From: Strigops habroptila
Taxonomy: Eukaryota; Chordata; Aves; Psittaciformes; Psittacidae
Direction of reading: 5' to 3'
NCBI RefSeq assembly: GCF_004027225.2
Contig: NC_044277.2
Location: 27,418,995 to 27,482,994 of the forward strand
DNA: 64,000 nucleotides
In this document: positions 49,755-63,535 of the stretch, in pieces
Position numbering within the stretch: the stretch's first letter is position 1
Layout of the letters: each line of letters starts with the position of its first letter
Position numbers and translations under genes: made by a program
The notes under the pieces: generated by a model
Seen by the model: the letters and a program-made list of their open reading frames with translations, nothing else
Databases searched by the model: none
What the model was told of the DNA's origin: nothing

Positions 49755-49915
49755 GCTGCGGCCGTGGGGCAGGGGGGCCCGCTCCAGGGCCCGTCCCCCC
49801 GGGAGGCCGGTGCTGTTCTGCCCGCGGCCGCCAGCCGGGAGTGCCGGGCAGGGGAGCGCCCGGGCGCGCCGAGTGCCCGCTGTGCCCCGCAGGCCTGCCT
49901 CTCCCCTTCACGGCA

Positions 49916-52520
49916 GCTCTTCGTTACTCCACCGTTTGCTTTTAGTATAAACCCACTGAGATTCATTAGAAACTGTGTTCTCGCATCTCCGCAGGCCAGG
50001 CACAGGCACTGTGGGCTGGTGAGAGGCACTGGGAATTTCAGGTGCTTACTCAGTCCCTCACACTGGTGTCCAAATACGTTCGGCCTAAACCTCCATTCAG
50101 GTATGCCTCTTGCCTTCAGTTATCATCAAAGTAGAGAAGCTTCAAAGCCCATGTAGCATAAGAATTAAGGAGATGCACTTCAAGAAATGCCGAGGGGAAT
50201 CTGAGGGAAGAGACCCCCCAGATACCCCATTGCAGGAAGCAGCAGAGCATATCATGAAGAGGCATTACACTGAGTGTGACATGGTGCACAGGAGTTGTAC
50301 CCTCACAGGTAACGGCACAGTCAGGGCCATATATGTACGTACAGGAGTAAGCAGGTGGGCGCGCTCTCTGGACGTTGAATCACATTCCTCCTGCTCTCGG
50401 GTAACACAGGAATTTCCTGACCGATTACACATGCAAGATGGATTTAAAATAGATCTATTACCTTGTCTGGAAATGGAAACCAGAATCTAGTAACACAATA
50501 GGTTTTAAATTGTCATGATTAATGCAGGAGAACATGCCTTGCATCTGACAAGGTCAGAGTTCACATTTAATTTAGATTTTTGTTTATTATTTTATACCTT
50601 TCAGTAATGTCAGGCTGAAATTTATCCTTGTGAATAGGTAGCTCAGCTTTGACCCACACTATTTTTATTAGCATTTTGAAGGTAGAAATCATTTGAATAT
50701 TAGAAAGCTCTAAGGAAGCCATGCAAGCATAAAGACGGAAAAGATGCCAAAGGTAGAATTAGCTGTAAGAAAAGCAAACTACTAATGCGTGTGGGGATAC
50801 ATGTACTGCAGTATGAGATGTCTGAGCCAAGAGCAGGAAATAGGAAGAATTAATGTTAAAAACAGTAAAAACTCCCTGTGATGAAAGCAGAACATAGTTT
50901 TAGAGGAAAAACTCTGAGTCGATATTAACAAATTAAATCTGGGTAAGTTTTATTCCCTTCTTGGTGCATTCCACGTATTCAGTTACTTCACCCAAAGTGT
51001 GGCTTGGTGAAATAAGAAGCAAGGAAAAAAGAAGTGCCCAAGGAAACACTTGATAAACATCACAGAAAAGCACTCTGAACTGGTGCAGCCTTTCTGTGCC
51101 ACTGACATCCATGTGAATACTCTAGTATCAGCTTTCCAGATACTTCCTCACATAACACAGCTTCTGAAGACGCAGGAGTGCGTAGAGCAGAAAGTAAGAG
51201 TGAGAAATCATTTTCTGGTCTCAGGGCCAGCTGCAGGAATTCAGGATGCAGGAAGCCAGAGCTGAATCAACTGTCTGCTTTCTGCCCCCTCCCACTGATC
51301 TGGGATTTTACCCTTCATAAAACCATGCAATCTCCCTGCCCTCCCCCCACAGACAACAGTACTATGCAGAGCAGGGCAGGGGCGTTCATTTCTCAGGCCA
51401 CTGGAAGTGCTTCATTCAGTTTTTGGGCTGTTTGTTTTATTTTGTTCCTTTGCTGCTTCCTTTCTTAGAGCAAAAGCAGCCTGTCCCCAGCTCTCAAGGT
51501 TGCGCTATGTGGAAGACCAGTCACTGACCATCAGTGTTGTTTTTGCAGCCACGGCCTGCGCTTTCAACTTGTGCCCATGTTTTCAAGGCCTTTGTTACAT
51601 CCCATGCTTCAGCTGCACCTCATAACAAGAGGAGCTGGTATCAAGATCTGGTTCACACAGCAAGCTTTCATAACAAGTTGATAACAAGCCCAACAGGCCT
51701 TGTACAGTTAGCCAAAGGCCAGGGCCTTCTACTGAAGTAAGAGCACTGGTGCTCTTGCTGGGCACAAAAATGCACCCATACCATTATACTGCATCAGTGT
51801 TTCGTGCCTGGGCTCTGAACAGGCCGGTGGCAAAGTCAGCTTCCCGGCTTCTATCCTCATTGGAGCACCAGGACTCTCCTTTAGCTACTACGAGATGGGA
51901 AGAAATAGCTCCACCTGGTGTACCAACAAGTAACCGTCGTGGTTACTACTTACGTGTTTTACTTGCTACTGCAGCATTAAACACTTCAGTGTGGTATAGT
52001 ACAATAACGGTTTAGGATGTTCCAAGAACAAGCAAATACAATAAATGCCAAAGTACAGCAGAGATGGTAAACTCTCCATCATGAAAGAAGTATAACCACC
52101 ACGTTAACATAAGGCTGGTGATTAGTTTCTGTAAGAAGCTGTTAGTTTATTATCTCCTGTTTTTCTAAAGCCTGTTGCTGTAGAGAACCAAACTGCCGCC
52201 ACTCTCAGTCATGCTGAGGTGCAGAAGACATGCATGCTTCATGAACAGTGGCAGAACAAATGTATTTTCAGGTACGTTCTTGGATCTCTTCCCCAGGGAC
52301 GCAAGGCTTCAGGCTCTTGGTTTAGAATCAAAGGCTCAACTTTCTTTTCCTCTTTAAACATGCTAATTCCTAATTTTTCATATGATGCTCTTCTCTATAT
52401 ATGTTTTAACCCATTCTGACAGAAATTAAAAAATAACCAAAGGTTAGAAATAAATAGGTATTATGAAAATAATGTAAAAATAAGTGTCTGATTCCTGAAC
52501 CACCAAAATATATCAAAGAA
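49916..52520. other. Intergenic DNA between E2F5 and LRRCC1
   Basis: About 2.6 kb between the E2F5 CpG island and the 3' end of LRRCC1. Open frames of up to 126 codons (for example 50110-50490 plus) show no family likeness. No repeat of note or RNA gene was recognised. Confidence 0.65.
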
Positions 52521-52526
52521 TTTATT
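52521..52526 (-). terminator. LRRCC1: LRRCC1 poly(A) signal
   Basis: A canonical AATAAA on the minus strand 80 bp past the LRRCC1 stop codon. It implies a very short 3' UTR of about 100 nt. No competing signal was identified closer to the stop. Confidence 0.65.
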
Positions 52527-52605
52527 CTCTAGAAAATAAAGTACAGCAGTGTATGAATTTGCTAAAATCTGTTAATATATACACTAAAAACATATTACAC
52601 AATTT

Positions 52606-52728
52606 TCAAAGATCTTGTTGAAAATCATTCAGTGCATGTGTAAGTCGTCTTATTTTATTTTCCATGGCTTTTTTATGGTTTGCCATTTCCTGCAGAAGCT
52701 GCCGCATTTCTTCTTCAACGCAGTAAAC
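52606..52728 (-). CDS. LRRCC1: LRRCC1 last coding exon
   Basis: Encodes [20 protein letters not shown] to the terminal NDFQQDL and TGA. TATCAG acceptor, phase 0. Confidence 0.94.
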   Translation of the reverse strand, partial: VYCVEEEMRQLLQEMANHKKAMENKIRRLTHALNDFQQDL

Positions 52729-55700
52729 CTGATAGAGCACATTGAGATTAAACAGGATTCTTGCTTTTCCTTAATATACCCAAAACCATATAATCTTGGC
52801 CATTTTTAAACACTGATAAGCAATGCAAGAGTAACATGCTTATGTTTAAATAAGCAATGCACTACTTTTGACACTGTATGCAGTAACAGAATTTTGCTTT
52901 AAAAATAGCATTAATTTGCTAGGAGACAGTGAGTAACGTACCAACACCAAAATACCAACTGCGTATGTGACAGGAACAGTAACTGTTAGCACTGGCACAG
53001 GTGAGTTAAGTGGATTATATGGCATAATCATTATTATTCTTGCCTGTATAGGTAAGGGAATGTTTAGCTATCGCCTCATAACAGCTGCACAACATGCCAG
53101 TCTATATTTTGCTTTAATCCAGAACCTCCTGATGGTACAAGTTCTAGAGATGTTCCGGCTGTGCAAAGTTTGAGTACTAAACTAGGGCTGTTTCCATCCA
53201 GAGACTAGCTTGATACATACAAACAGGTGACTTCCAAGCACCACTGTTTTAGCAGCTGTAGAATAAAAGTGCAAATACAATAAACATATAAATTTAGTAT
53301 TAAAATTACTTTTTCATTTGCTGCTTCGATTTGTTTTTCCTTTTCATTTGCCAGCTGCAATAGTTCTTCCTGATGAGCTACCAACATTGACCCAAGTTGT
53401 TTTCTAAAAGCATCACCCATTTCATGAAGCTTTTCCACAGCAATCCTAAAAAAGGATTAAAAAAAAAGGAAAAAAAAAACCACACTCCTTCAAACAACTG
53501 AAGTATTTTGCTTTGCCTAATTCTGCCTTTGATATGGTTTTAATAACATAGGCATAAACCAATTATTTCAATATCTAGCTCCAGATGCCCTGTTTTCTCA
53601 AATACATGCTCTAGGTTTATGCACTGTGTGTAGGGCTGCTGGCATTCCTCTTAGAAGCATTCAATCACTAACAAAGAACACAAAGATTCAGGCTTGCTAC
53701 TGTCAACAAGGATAAGAACTCCACCTGTTTTCAAACATATACTTATTACACTTTTGCTTCCTGAGAAGTCAATTACTGAACTATGTGATCCTGTAAACAG
53801 CTGTAAGCCTGTGTCTTACAGAAAAAGTGTCTGCTTCACAGTAGTGAAGCCTTTCCTTGACTCCAAGCAAATTCTGCTTTTATTAATTCTAAAATATGTA
53901 GCAATGGAAACCAAGACAAATTATTCTACTATGCAATTAATTTACAAGGAATTTTTGAAACAGAACAGAATTATATGGGACAAAATTTCAGTTTCACTCC
54001 AGACGTTCCAACACGTAGTACTATTGACTATTTGAGGTGGTCGCTTTTTTTTTGGTGGGGTTTTTTATTTGTTTTAAATCAAACTTAACCATAAAGGTAT
54101 TTTCTTTCATTTATTAATCACATGACCTTCCTTAAATAATAGTGAAAATGTAATTAATCAAAGTGTTCAATTTAAAAATGTAAAGCAAAAAAGCCTTAGT
54201 CATATTGGCTTATTACTTCAGTAACAGTGTGGTTATTGCTGCTAGATACATATGCAGTCTTCTTAACTAGCTAATCTTTTCTTAAGAATAGTTGGGAGGG
54301 AGGAAGGAAATAAAATAAGGGGCCAGAGAGTAAAGTAAAAATCATACTAGCAATCTAAGCTCATCACAGGCAGCAGTCTACCACACATCTCCATAATGCC
54401 AGACGCATATGAAATAAATGAGCATCATCCAAGTCCCTGACTATTTTTTGGGTTATAAGTATTTGTATCATCTCATGTTTACTGTTAACTGCTCAACAAA
54501 ATTAAAAATTGGCAGTACGAGAGGAATAATAAATAAAAAACCTATTGCTACCTGTATGGGAAGAGAATGACAGGTAACTCACAGTCTGTTTGTCACAGAT
54601 TGAAAAGTTAATTACTAGCAAGTTTTATCTGCTTGAGGGTAGGAAAGGCTCTGCAGAGGGATCTCGACTGACTGGATCAATGGGATGTGGCCGATAGTAT
54701 GAGGCTCAACAAGGCAAAGTGCCAGGTCCTGCACTTGGGCCACAACAACCTCATGCAACACTACAAGCTTTGGGAAGAGAGGCTGGAAAGCTGCCTGCTG
54801 GAAAAAGAACGGTTGTGAGGGAACTGCGATTTAGCCTGGAGAAAAAGAGGCTCAGGAGGGGACTCATCCCTCTCTACAACTACCTGAAAGGAGGTTGTCC
54901 CAAAGTGGGTGTTGGTCTCTTCTCCCAAGTACCAAGCAATAGGATGAAAGGAAATAGCCTTAAGTTGCACCATAGGAGATTTAGACTGGATATTAGGAAA
55001 AATTTCTTCACCAAAAGGGTGAACATGCGTACATGTGGCACTTAGGGATATAGTTTAATGGTGGACTTTGCAGTGTTAGGTTAACGTTTGGACTTGATCT
55101 TAAAGGTCTTTTCCAACTTAAGTGAATCCGCAATTCTATGATTTATTAGTATTGTTGTGATAAAAATCGAGGATCTGCCCTCAATTTCCTACACAGCACA
55201 CAAGCTATTTTAATCCTGCATAATGAAACACTGTGGCCTCTCTTGCAAGCCCAAGTGCCAGCCACAGGCATTGACCTGTGATTTGCAACCAATTTGACCC
55301 ATGAATCCTGGTCATGAGCTGGAAGGTTTACAGGCTCATGCTCAAAGAAACCCTGCTGCAGACTGTGCCTCATGCACAAGCACCTTCGCTACCTGACTCC
55401 AGCCAGCATGTGCGATGCCTGTAGAAGAGTCTCTATCATGTAAGCGTAACATGGAGTTTCCTCACTGAAAAAACCCAAAGCACTGTGGTGGAACAGGCAT
55501 ACTAGGGAGGAACAAGTGTAGGCTCCAATTATTCAAAGAAATTGGGAACACAGCTAAGAAGTTTAAAGGAGGAATGTTTAACTGAATTCTATTTCCACAA
55601 AGTAAGTCACCTGTATAGTAAGAATTACTTCTACACACACAGACTTTGCACCCACTGGCCTCACCAAGAACTTACAAAGGTATTATGCATTCTTTCACCA

Positions 55701-58700
55701 TATAATCAAACATTTTTGTATACTTATTAACAGTGCAACTCTATACTAACTGAGCAGTCACAAAATAAGCTATTAAGGTGTTCACCTCTGAGTTTGAAGA
55801 CTTTTATCTCTCTCCTCAATCAGCTTCTTCTCTTTGATATCAAAGTTCTCCTTCATTCGTTTAACCTGCACCTCCAGCTGGCTTAATATTTCTTCTTTAC
55901 CTTGCCACTTCATTTTCAGTGCACTGAGAATAAAATGCACATATTTACAATGAATGTGGATACCACCTAGGAGGGCTGAAAGAAGGTTTTTCATGCTTCC
56001 ATTTTTCCACATTTCTGTGGGTTATAATAGCAAACAAGTACTCTCTGAACATGGAGTAACTTCAGAGCAGTGTTGCACACTATCATAATCACAAATTATT
56101 GCCACTTGTATGTATCACCTGTATGCATTCTTAATGTCATCAAGTTCTAGTTCTTTCTCTTCTAGCAGTTGCTTTAATTCCTCTTTTCTTCCATTTTGCC
56201 TTTCTAATTTTTCCATTAGCTCTTCAGATTCAGCAGCTTTTTCATCCAACTGTACTTGAAAACATTTTTGAGCTTTCAGGTTTTCTTCATGCTGTTTTCT
56301 GATTTGTTTATCTTTTTCTTGTAAGCCCTTTAGAAGATAAACATTTTAGAACATGAACTCCCTTCACTTTAACTTTATTGTTACCCTTTAAGAGTATCTG
56401 TTTAGTCTATGGTGGAATAAAGCAGAGAGGAACATGTGAAAGCTTGCTCTTCTAAATGTATTATTATATGAAAAGTACTTAATCATCAAAACATAAATCT
56501 GAAATTGAAAGCAAGTTATGACAAGAGCTATTTACAACTCTAGTACAACAACTTATTCTATATAACAAATCACTGAGTTCACATTCTCTTTGCTCTGGTT
56601 AATAAAGTCTGAAGTCTCTAAATTAAAACGTAGCTCTGCTGTTAAAATGGTGATTTACAAGAAAATAAAAAAAAATTTACATTGTAAAATAAACAATCTC
56701 TTCGAGAATCTTTTTCTGCTTTGCTTTTAAACTCACAAGAAGGATTATGCTATCCTAGTTTTTCCTCTCTCAAAATCATTATCAAAAGTGACTTGAAGCA
56801 AGACAAGGAAGAAAGTCTTTACATAAGAGGTTCAACAGGAGATTCAAAGCAGCATCTCTGTACATGAAGTTTACACAAGACCCTCTTCTGCTCTTGGTGA
56901 AATTAGCTGCCACTGACAGCCTGATGGTGCTTTCTGAGTTGGTAAACTAGGAGGACAGTCAGCTTTTATCACAGCCTTTACAATAACTTGCACTGCACGT
57001 CTTAATTTTAGCTAAGCATACAAATTGTCAGACATGGCACTTACTTCTTTTAATCTCCTAATTGTTTCTGTCTGATCATCCACTATTTTGTTTTTAATTC
57101 TTATAGTATCACTGTCCTGTTCCTTTTGCTTTTTTAATATCTCAATCTCATTCGTTAAAACTTCAATTTTTGCCTCCAGTTTTCCCCGATCTTGAGCAAG
57201 ATGAGCTCCTAGATAAAACAGGATATTGACACTACAGCACTCATTTTACAGATGACTTCAAGATGTATAATGAGGGAGGCAGGCAAAGGTAAGAACTACC
57301 TTAAAAAACAAACATGACCTTTTGCCCACTGGAAACATTGTAGGGCTTTAATCTGTAGGTAGGTAACACTTGAGAGGACATGTAGAACCGAAGGTCTATC
57401 TTTTTATCAGAGAAGTTTTCAAAGGATAAAGTCAACAGTATTTCTCTCAGACGCAGCCAATCTCAAAGAACCCACAAGGCTGAGCTGAGTTATGTCAATA
57501 GGGAAAAATGAAAAAAGCCCAAGCTTTATTTCACCCAGCATTTAACACTTCTTAAGATAAGTAGTGAAATTTTCACATTAGACTTATGTGATAGACAAGC
57601 AGTATTACATAACACCATTTACAAATCCTTGCTTTCCTAGCTTCATATTTAAAAGTTCTTTGTATAACATTACAGTATTTTGACATTTTTGGGAAACAGA
57701 TAAACTGCATTTACAACTATCTCCCACAAATATTATAACTGATGTTACAGTTCCTATAATGGCCTGCATCCTACAGAACATCTATTTTTGCCCATCTTTA
57801 TAACTAGATAAGATCAACAGAGACCCTGCCATGCTTACAACTATACTGGAGTGTTTATGTGAAAGGTATGACACTGAACACCACAATTTTTTTTTTTAAA
57901 AAGAAAAAAAATTTACCCTGTTGTGCCAACTCCTGCCCCCATATTTTTCTTTCCATTTTTAACCCATCAATCACAGATTCCTGGGCTGTCAGCTGGGAAA
58001 TAAGTTTTCCATTTTGCTTTTTCAGAAGTTCAACTTGGGCAGCCTTCTGTTTGTCCTCCTCAACCACAGTTTCAAGTTCTCCAGTTCGACACTGTATAAA
58101 TGAACATTGGAAAAAGGACAATAAAAAAAAAAGTATTCAAAATTTCAAATCAATACTAAGTGGTACGAAAGTAATGCAGCAAATAAAGTTAACTGAAGAA
58201 TGTTCTGCTTGCATACATGGTCCTATCTGCATCTCTTCCCAGAAATGAAACACAAATGATTGCTTCAAATAGACATACTTCAATCCCAGAAAACTGTAAA
58301 GCTGATTTCTAAACAGCCACCTTAAGTTATCAGTGCCATTATAAAAGCCTGTTTAGAATTATAAATGCACAAGTCAAAACCACACACACAAATAGAAACA
58401 GAAAGTCTAGTTAAGACACTAAAAACCAAAGCAAAAGAAAATAGACAGAAGCCGGGATGAACTTCCCACTCCTCACGATAAATCTTCACTTATGCAGGCT
58501 ACAGATTACAGGTGTTTAATACAGTTATTTGTTTGTAGCAGCACCACTGACTGGCAGAATGCTATCCTGTCCAATGTTTGAACACCCTAAAAGCAACATG
58601 TAGCGAGGAGATGAGAAACAGCTGTGCAGGACTTGTACTGCACAGAAGTTTTAATACAAAGATGGACTGGATCACATAATGGTTTAAAAGTTACGTTCCT

Positions 58701-61700
58701 AAGATTTTCAAGATTTAACAAGGCAGTACTATAATATGTTAATATACAGTGATCAGTAGTGTAAGGTAAAGCACTTGTGCCCGCAGTATTTAACATCAGA
58801 CAATTAGCAGATAATTACTGTTAATTTTATGCAACTCTGAGATATGAAGCTGCTAATAATGACACTTGATCGTTCAATTTCATTGTTACTTCACATACAG
58901 TGACCACTGCAGAACCATGTTCCATTATTTTCAATTTACAAAGGGGTCGGGGCTATTTATTTAGGTTTTTAAATCTCAGTTTAGTGACCACTTGATTATA
59001 TATAAACTGGGAGCGCTCACAAGGCAAGAAGTGCACTTCTGAAGACATGCGTGAGTCTAGATTCTGCTATATGGGGAGCAGTGTTTTGTGAGAGATTGAA
59101 GTGCAGGATGCAAGAATAAAGGCTGATGTGGAGTTCTAGGTTTTAGTGCAACAGGAAACATGTCAACCTACCTTGTATGGAATTGCTAACTTTTACAAAT
59201 AAAATATTACAAAAAAAATATATGCAGTTGAAATGTTTTGAAACAAGTACCTTTAGGTTTGCTGTAGCTTCTTCATTTGCTTTTGTTAATTCTGCTATCT
59301 TTGCTTTCTGTTCTTTCACTATGCTTGTCAGGTCTTGGATCACACTTGCCATCTCTTTTTCCTTTCGTTCAAATTCAAAGAGGGCTTGTTTATGTGCAGC
59401 TAGATCAGCAGTAACATTTTCAAAACCCTCTTTCACCTAAAGTTTTATAAAGACAAGACTTGAAAATGCTAAAATCTGGAAGAAATGTGTACACATACAC
59501 AAAAATGACATTTAAATTTCAAATAAAGGAAGAAATAGAAGTTCATCAACAGTGTGTGAAATTAGTGAATGTCTGAAACTGGTTTTCTATCAGTTTGTTG
59601 GCGATACTTCAAAAACACCCCAACCAACCCAACCAAAAATGCAAAACAAACAACAAAAAAAACCAACCAACAAACCCCTTCCTCCCCCCAAAACCAAACC
59701 CCAACACCTCAAACGCAAAAAATTTAAGAGAACTACAACTCCACCTTGACTGTTATTAAATGTTCTCTTTGTCTTACCTCTTTAAACCTTTTTCCTTCAA
59801 TAGTTAAAGCTAAACGAAATTCATCTTCTAACTCTTTGTACTTCTGGTTTAACGTATTAATTTTCTCTTGAAATTCTTTAACACTGTGTTCATGCCTCTG
59901 CTCCTCTTTAGCCACTGCTTTTGACAAAGCATCTTGAAATTCAGGTCCATTTAAAGCAACCCGGGTTTCAAGTTCTTTCCTGAAGTTATCAAACATATAC
60001 TTGAGACAAGACCTGCAGTATCTGACAGCTGTTTCAATTAATTTCCTTAGTATTTCTTAAAAAGGATAACAAATTACATAACGTAGGGGATAAATTCCTT
60101 AGTTTCACAGACAGATTTCAGTCTTCTATGACAATAGCTCAGGGATAAGGAAAAGTGTTGACTACTGTTAAAACACCCAAAGGGGTAATCGTACTTTCTA
60201 ATTCAAACTTTTGTAGAAATTATTCAATTGCTCTTTTGCTGTTAGTTAGCAATTGTTTGCTTTGCTGATAACAAAGATCTGGAAGAGCTATTGGAATCGG
60301 GGGGAAAAGCACTCCACAGCCAGATACCCTCTTTTGCGGTCATTTTCTTCACCCTCACTAAACTCTTGCTTCTCACTCAGCCCAAAACCTGAAAAGCAGC
60401 AGCAATGGGGACCTAAAGGGTTCCAGGATAAGCCTCCTTCCTATCTCGAAGCATCCCTATAAGAGAATGTTGAAGCAGAAGTACCCTGTACTTTAAGACT
60501 ATTCTGTTTGTCTGCTTTAAAGCACAAACACAAAACATACTCACTGTCCTTCATATTACATCTTTTGGCAATTTGAGATAATAATTGGAAGATCTCAAAA
60601 TATAGCTATCAGATTCTGCCCATCTAAACTCGCTATTATCTTGGTGTCTGAATACATTTAGCCTTGTAAATTGAAACACCACTTGTTGCTTTAGTTTGTA
60701 CATGTATTTGATTTTGTTAGCTAAATGGTATAGAACTTATATTCAAGTATTCTGGAAAAAAAAAAAAAGAAATTTTGAGAGGAAGATGCTGTAGAAGCTG
60801 ACTTTTTTTTTTTTTGAACACTTTGTGCTATTGTAGTATATGCAGATCAGCTCTTCAGACAATAATGTGAATGTGATTTTATTTTGATCTGATTATTTCC
60901 TGGATTAAAGGTCAAGTATTTAAAATAAAAAGTTCAGCCACAGAATAAGACAAGAACCTATCAAATAAGAAACTGGAAGAGCACAGTTGCCTACATGGAC
61001 TTATGAGTCAGGAATCTACAAGGTATGAAGATATTCTTAAATAAGCAAGAAAACGGGTGGGGAGACATCTACATTTTTACGAAGACCATCTCTCCCATTA
61101 AAAAACCAAAAACAAAACCACAAACACACACTGACACTTTGCAGAGCACATTTAAACAAGACATATTTGCAACACTAGCATCCTATTTGTGAAAACAGAT
61201 CCCATACCTTTGCTCTTGCTCTCTTAATATAAGCAGTTCATGTAGTTGTTTTACCTTCTCCTTCTGTTGTCGAAAGGATATTCGAAGTAACTGTACTTCT
61301 CTTTCACTTGCTGACGCTTTAAGTTCTGCTTCTTGCACCTGTTTCATCTGTGTTGAATTCATAAAGGAAGCAACAAGATTTTCTTGAAACTGCAATCTGT
61401 TCTTTATGTCTTATACCAGAATACACAGGAACAGGTGCTTTAATACAGTTTTATACATATCTACCCGGGCCATTAAGTTTACAGCATGCTCCAACAACTG
61501 TCAGGATTTTTCATAAAATTTTATGGAATTTTATTATGTTACCTAGCCCAAGACAAAGGAAAAGTTGTAGGGTTTTTTTGTCCTATTCTGTTTGTTGTTT
61601 TACTTACTACATTTTGTTACACTTGCAGAAATTTCAGACAAGATGTCTAATATTATATCTTAGCCTAACTTACTCCAACAGAAAAAAAGCAACTTTTATG

Positions 61701-63501
61701 AAGAACTGAGAACATTTGCTTAATTTATAAAGAACTTGAGAATGCTCTGCAGAAGTGGAACACGTGTACTGGCAGAATGATTTGCTCAATTACAAACTCT
61801 CATAGCACTTGTATTAGTTTCAAGCAAAACATTTGTATGTATTCAATATAACTTTTTTTTTTAAACAGAGTTACAAAAATCTGTATATTTCCAAGTTTTA
61901 TATTTTAAAATTGCTGAACAGGGCTGCTTCTAATGATTTTAGGAAAAAAATGGAGAATCAGTATAAACACCAGGTGGCATACTCCGCTTTTTCCACTTAA
62001 TGCAAGCTTTTATGAATTTTATAATTTGAAGCCTTATACAAACAAACCTGTTTTTTTTAACTCAACAAGTAGGAATAAAAAGATATGAAAAAAGTTATAA
62101 AAAAGGTTTTAATTACTCATGAAATGGTAATTCAGAATCAAGACACTTCAGAAGGCTGCAAGTTAGCACACACAGAAACAGCAGAGATGATGTTAATGAA
62201 GATGTTCTTACTCCTCATCATTACTTGTGGCATTCATCTTGAGCCTTTTGCGCTCAAGCAGTGAGAAGTATCAACTATCTTGTCAACCTGTCCTCCTTTT
62301 TATCTCTTTGATTTCAAGAGTGCCAAATCTGTGATTATCAAATCAATTACTCTTAAGTGTCAGTTATCTAATGGCAGAGCTACACCACAAGATACAACCC
62401 AGTTTACTTTCCAACTCACAACAATCCCCCCCTTCAACCTGACAAAACAAAAAAGAAAAAAAAAAATCCCAAACTGTTTTCTTTCAATTCCATCGCAACT
62501 GTCCCCCTCAACTGGAGTTTTGAAAGATCAATCAAAATTTAAGATAAAAAATTAAGAGCTCTATTGAATGTCCTGCACTCACAAATAAAACATTGTTTTC
62601 AATGTTCATCATCCCCTGCAATGTCCCTTAAGATACATACGTGCTGCTGCATGTTACGAGTTCCAGCTTGAGAATGCCAGAGGTACCTAAAGTTCATACA
62701 TTAACCTCAGTTGAATGAAAATTGTTGTGAGGCTTGAATATGAAGCTAAGTTCTCATGTTAAGCCTCTTCATGAGTAACATTTACATGCGCCCCACTGTA
62801 TTGCTGTTGTTTTGTGGATGAAGTGAAGCAATTCTCTCCAGAATTGAAACACTTAAACCCAAAAATTTCAAGTGAGAACACATGCAAATTTAAAGACTTC
62901 TGGAAAATATGGTACGCATTTAGATGCATAGTAGCTTATTTATCTTGAATCCCTTGCAGAAGTGATCTAGTAATATTGACTGAAGTCCTTAAGCAGTGAC
63001 TACCCTGAGTAACCAAAATTTACCCTTGAAGCTACCTATGTGTACTAGAAGAAAGCTTTATAAAATATTCTAGAATTAGTTAATCTTTGAGTTGATAAAA
63101 TAGGCCAAAGGTATATTAAATCTGAACATTCAGAAAGAGAATTTAGTTTCTAGAGCATCATGATTATTCTTCGAAAAATAATTAAAGAGCATGTGCTACA
63201 GGATCTTAAAGACATGAATTTAATGAAGTTTTGCAGTTAATAAAAATGATGCTACTATTATCAAAAGAGATTACTTATTTCTACAAACTCATTAAAAGAA
63301 AATTAAAAACCTCATACACCAGTAAGGTATTTCCTTCCTTATAGGAAAGGAAAAAAGAAACCCAAACCAAACAAAAAAACCCAACCACTCTCCTCTAAAT
63401 CACTAAATTTAGTATTTTTCAAAGTGACAAGCAGATATCTGATTGAAACTGAAGGTCACTTCTAGATCCATAACAGCTTCAGGATATTTACAGGTAAGGG
63501 G

Positions 63502-63535
<34 letters not shown>

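Larger units (their letters stand above)
49130..49915. promoter_or_regulatory. E2F5: E2F5 CpG-island promoter
   Basis: A strongly CpG-rich block around the E2F5 first exon. Upstream of the start codon (to its right) are a canonical E-box CACGTG at 49540-49545 and a composite ETS/CRE-type site GGAAGTGACGCCA at 49621-49633. A 37-bp tandem duplication follows at 49681-49754. No TATA box is evident. Open frames of up to 277 codons crossing it in other frames are composition artefacts. Confidence 0.8.

Noticed and set aside
49117-50156. Open frames of 277, 211 and 195 codons around E2F5 exon 1
   Set aside because: Same composition effect in the second CpG island; only the short E2F5 frame has homology and splice signals.
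59980-60050. Extending the LRRCC1 exon upstream to include MFDNFR
   Set aside because: The TTCAG acceptor at 59980 joins the neighbouring exon in phase and gives the family sequence; the extension does not.
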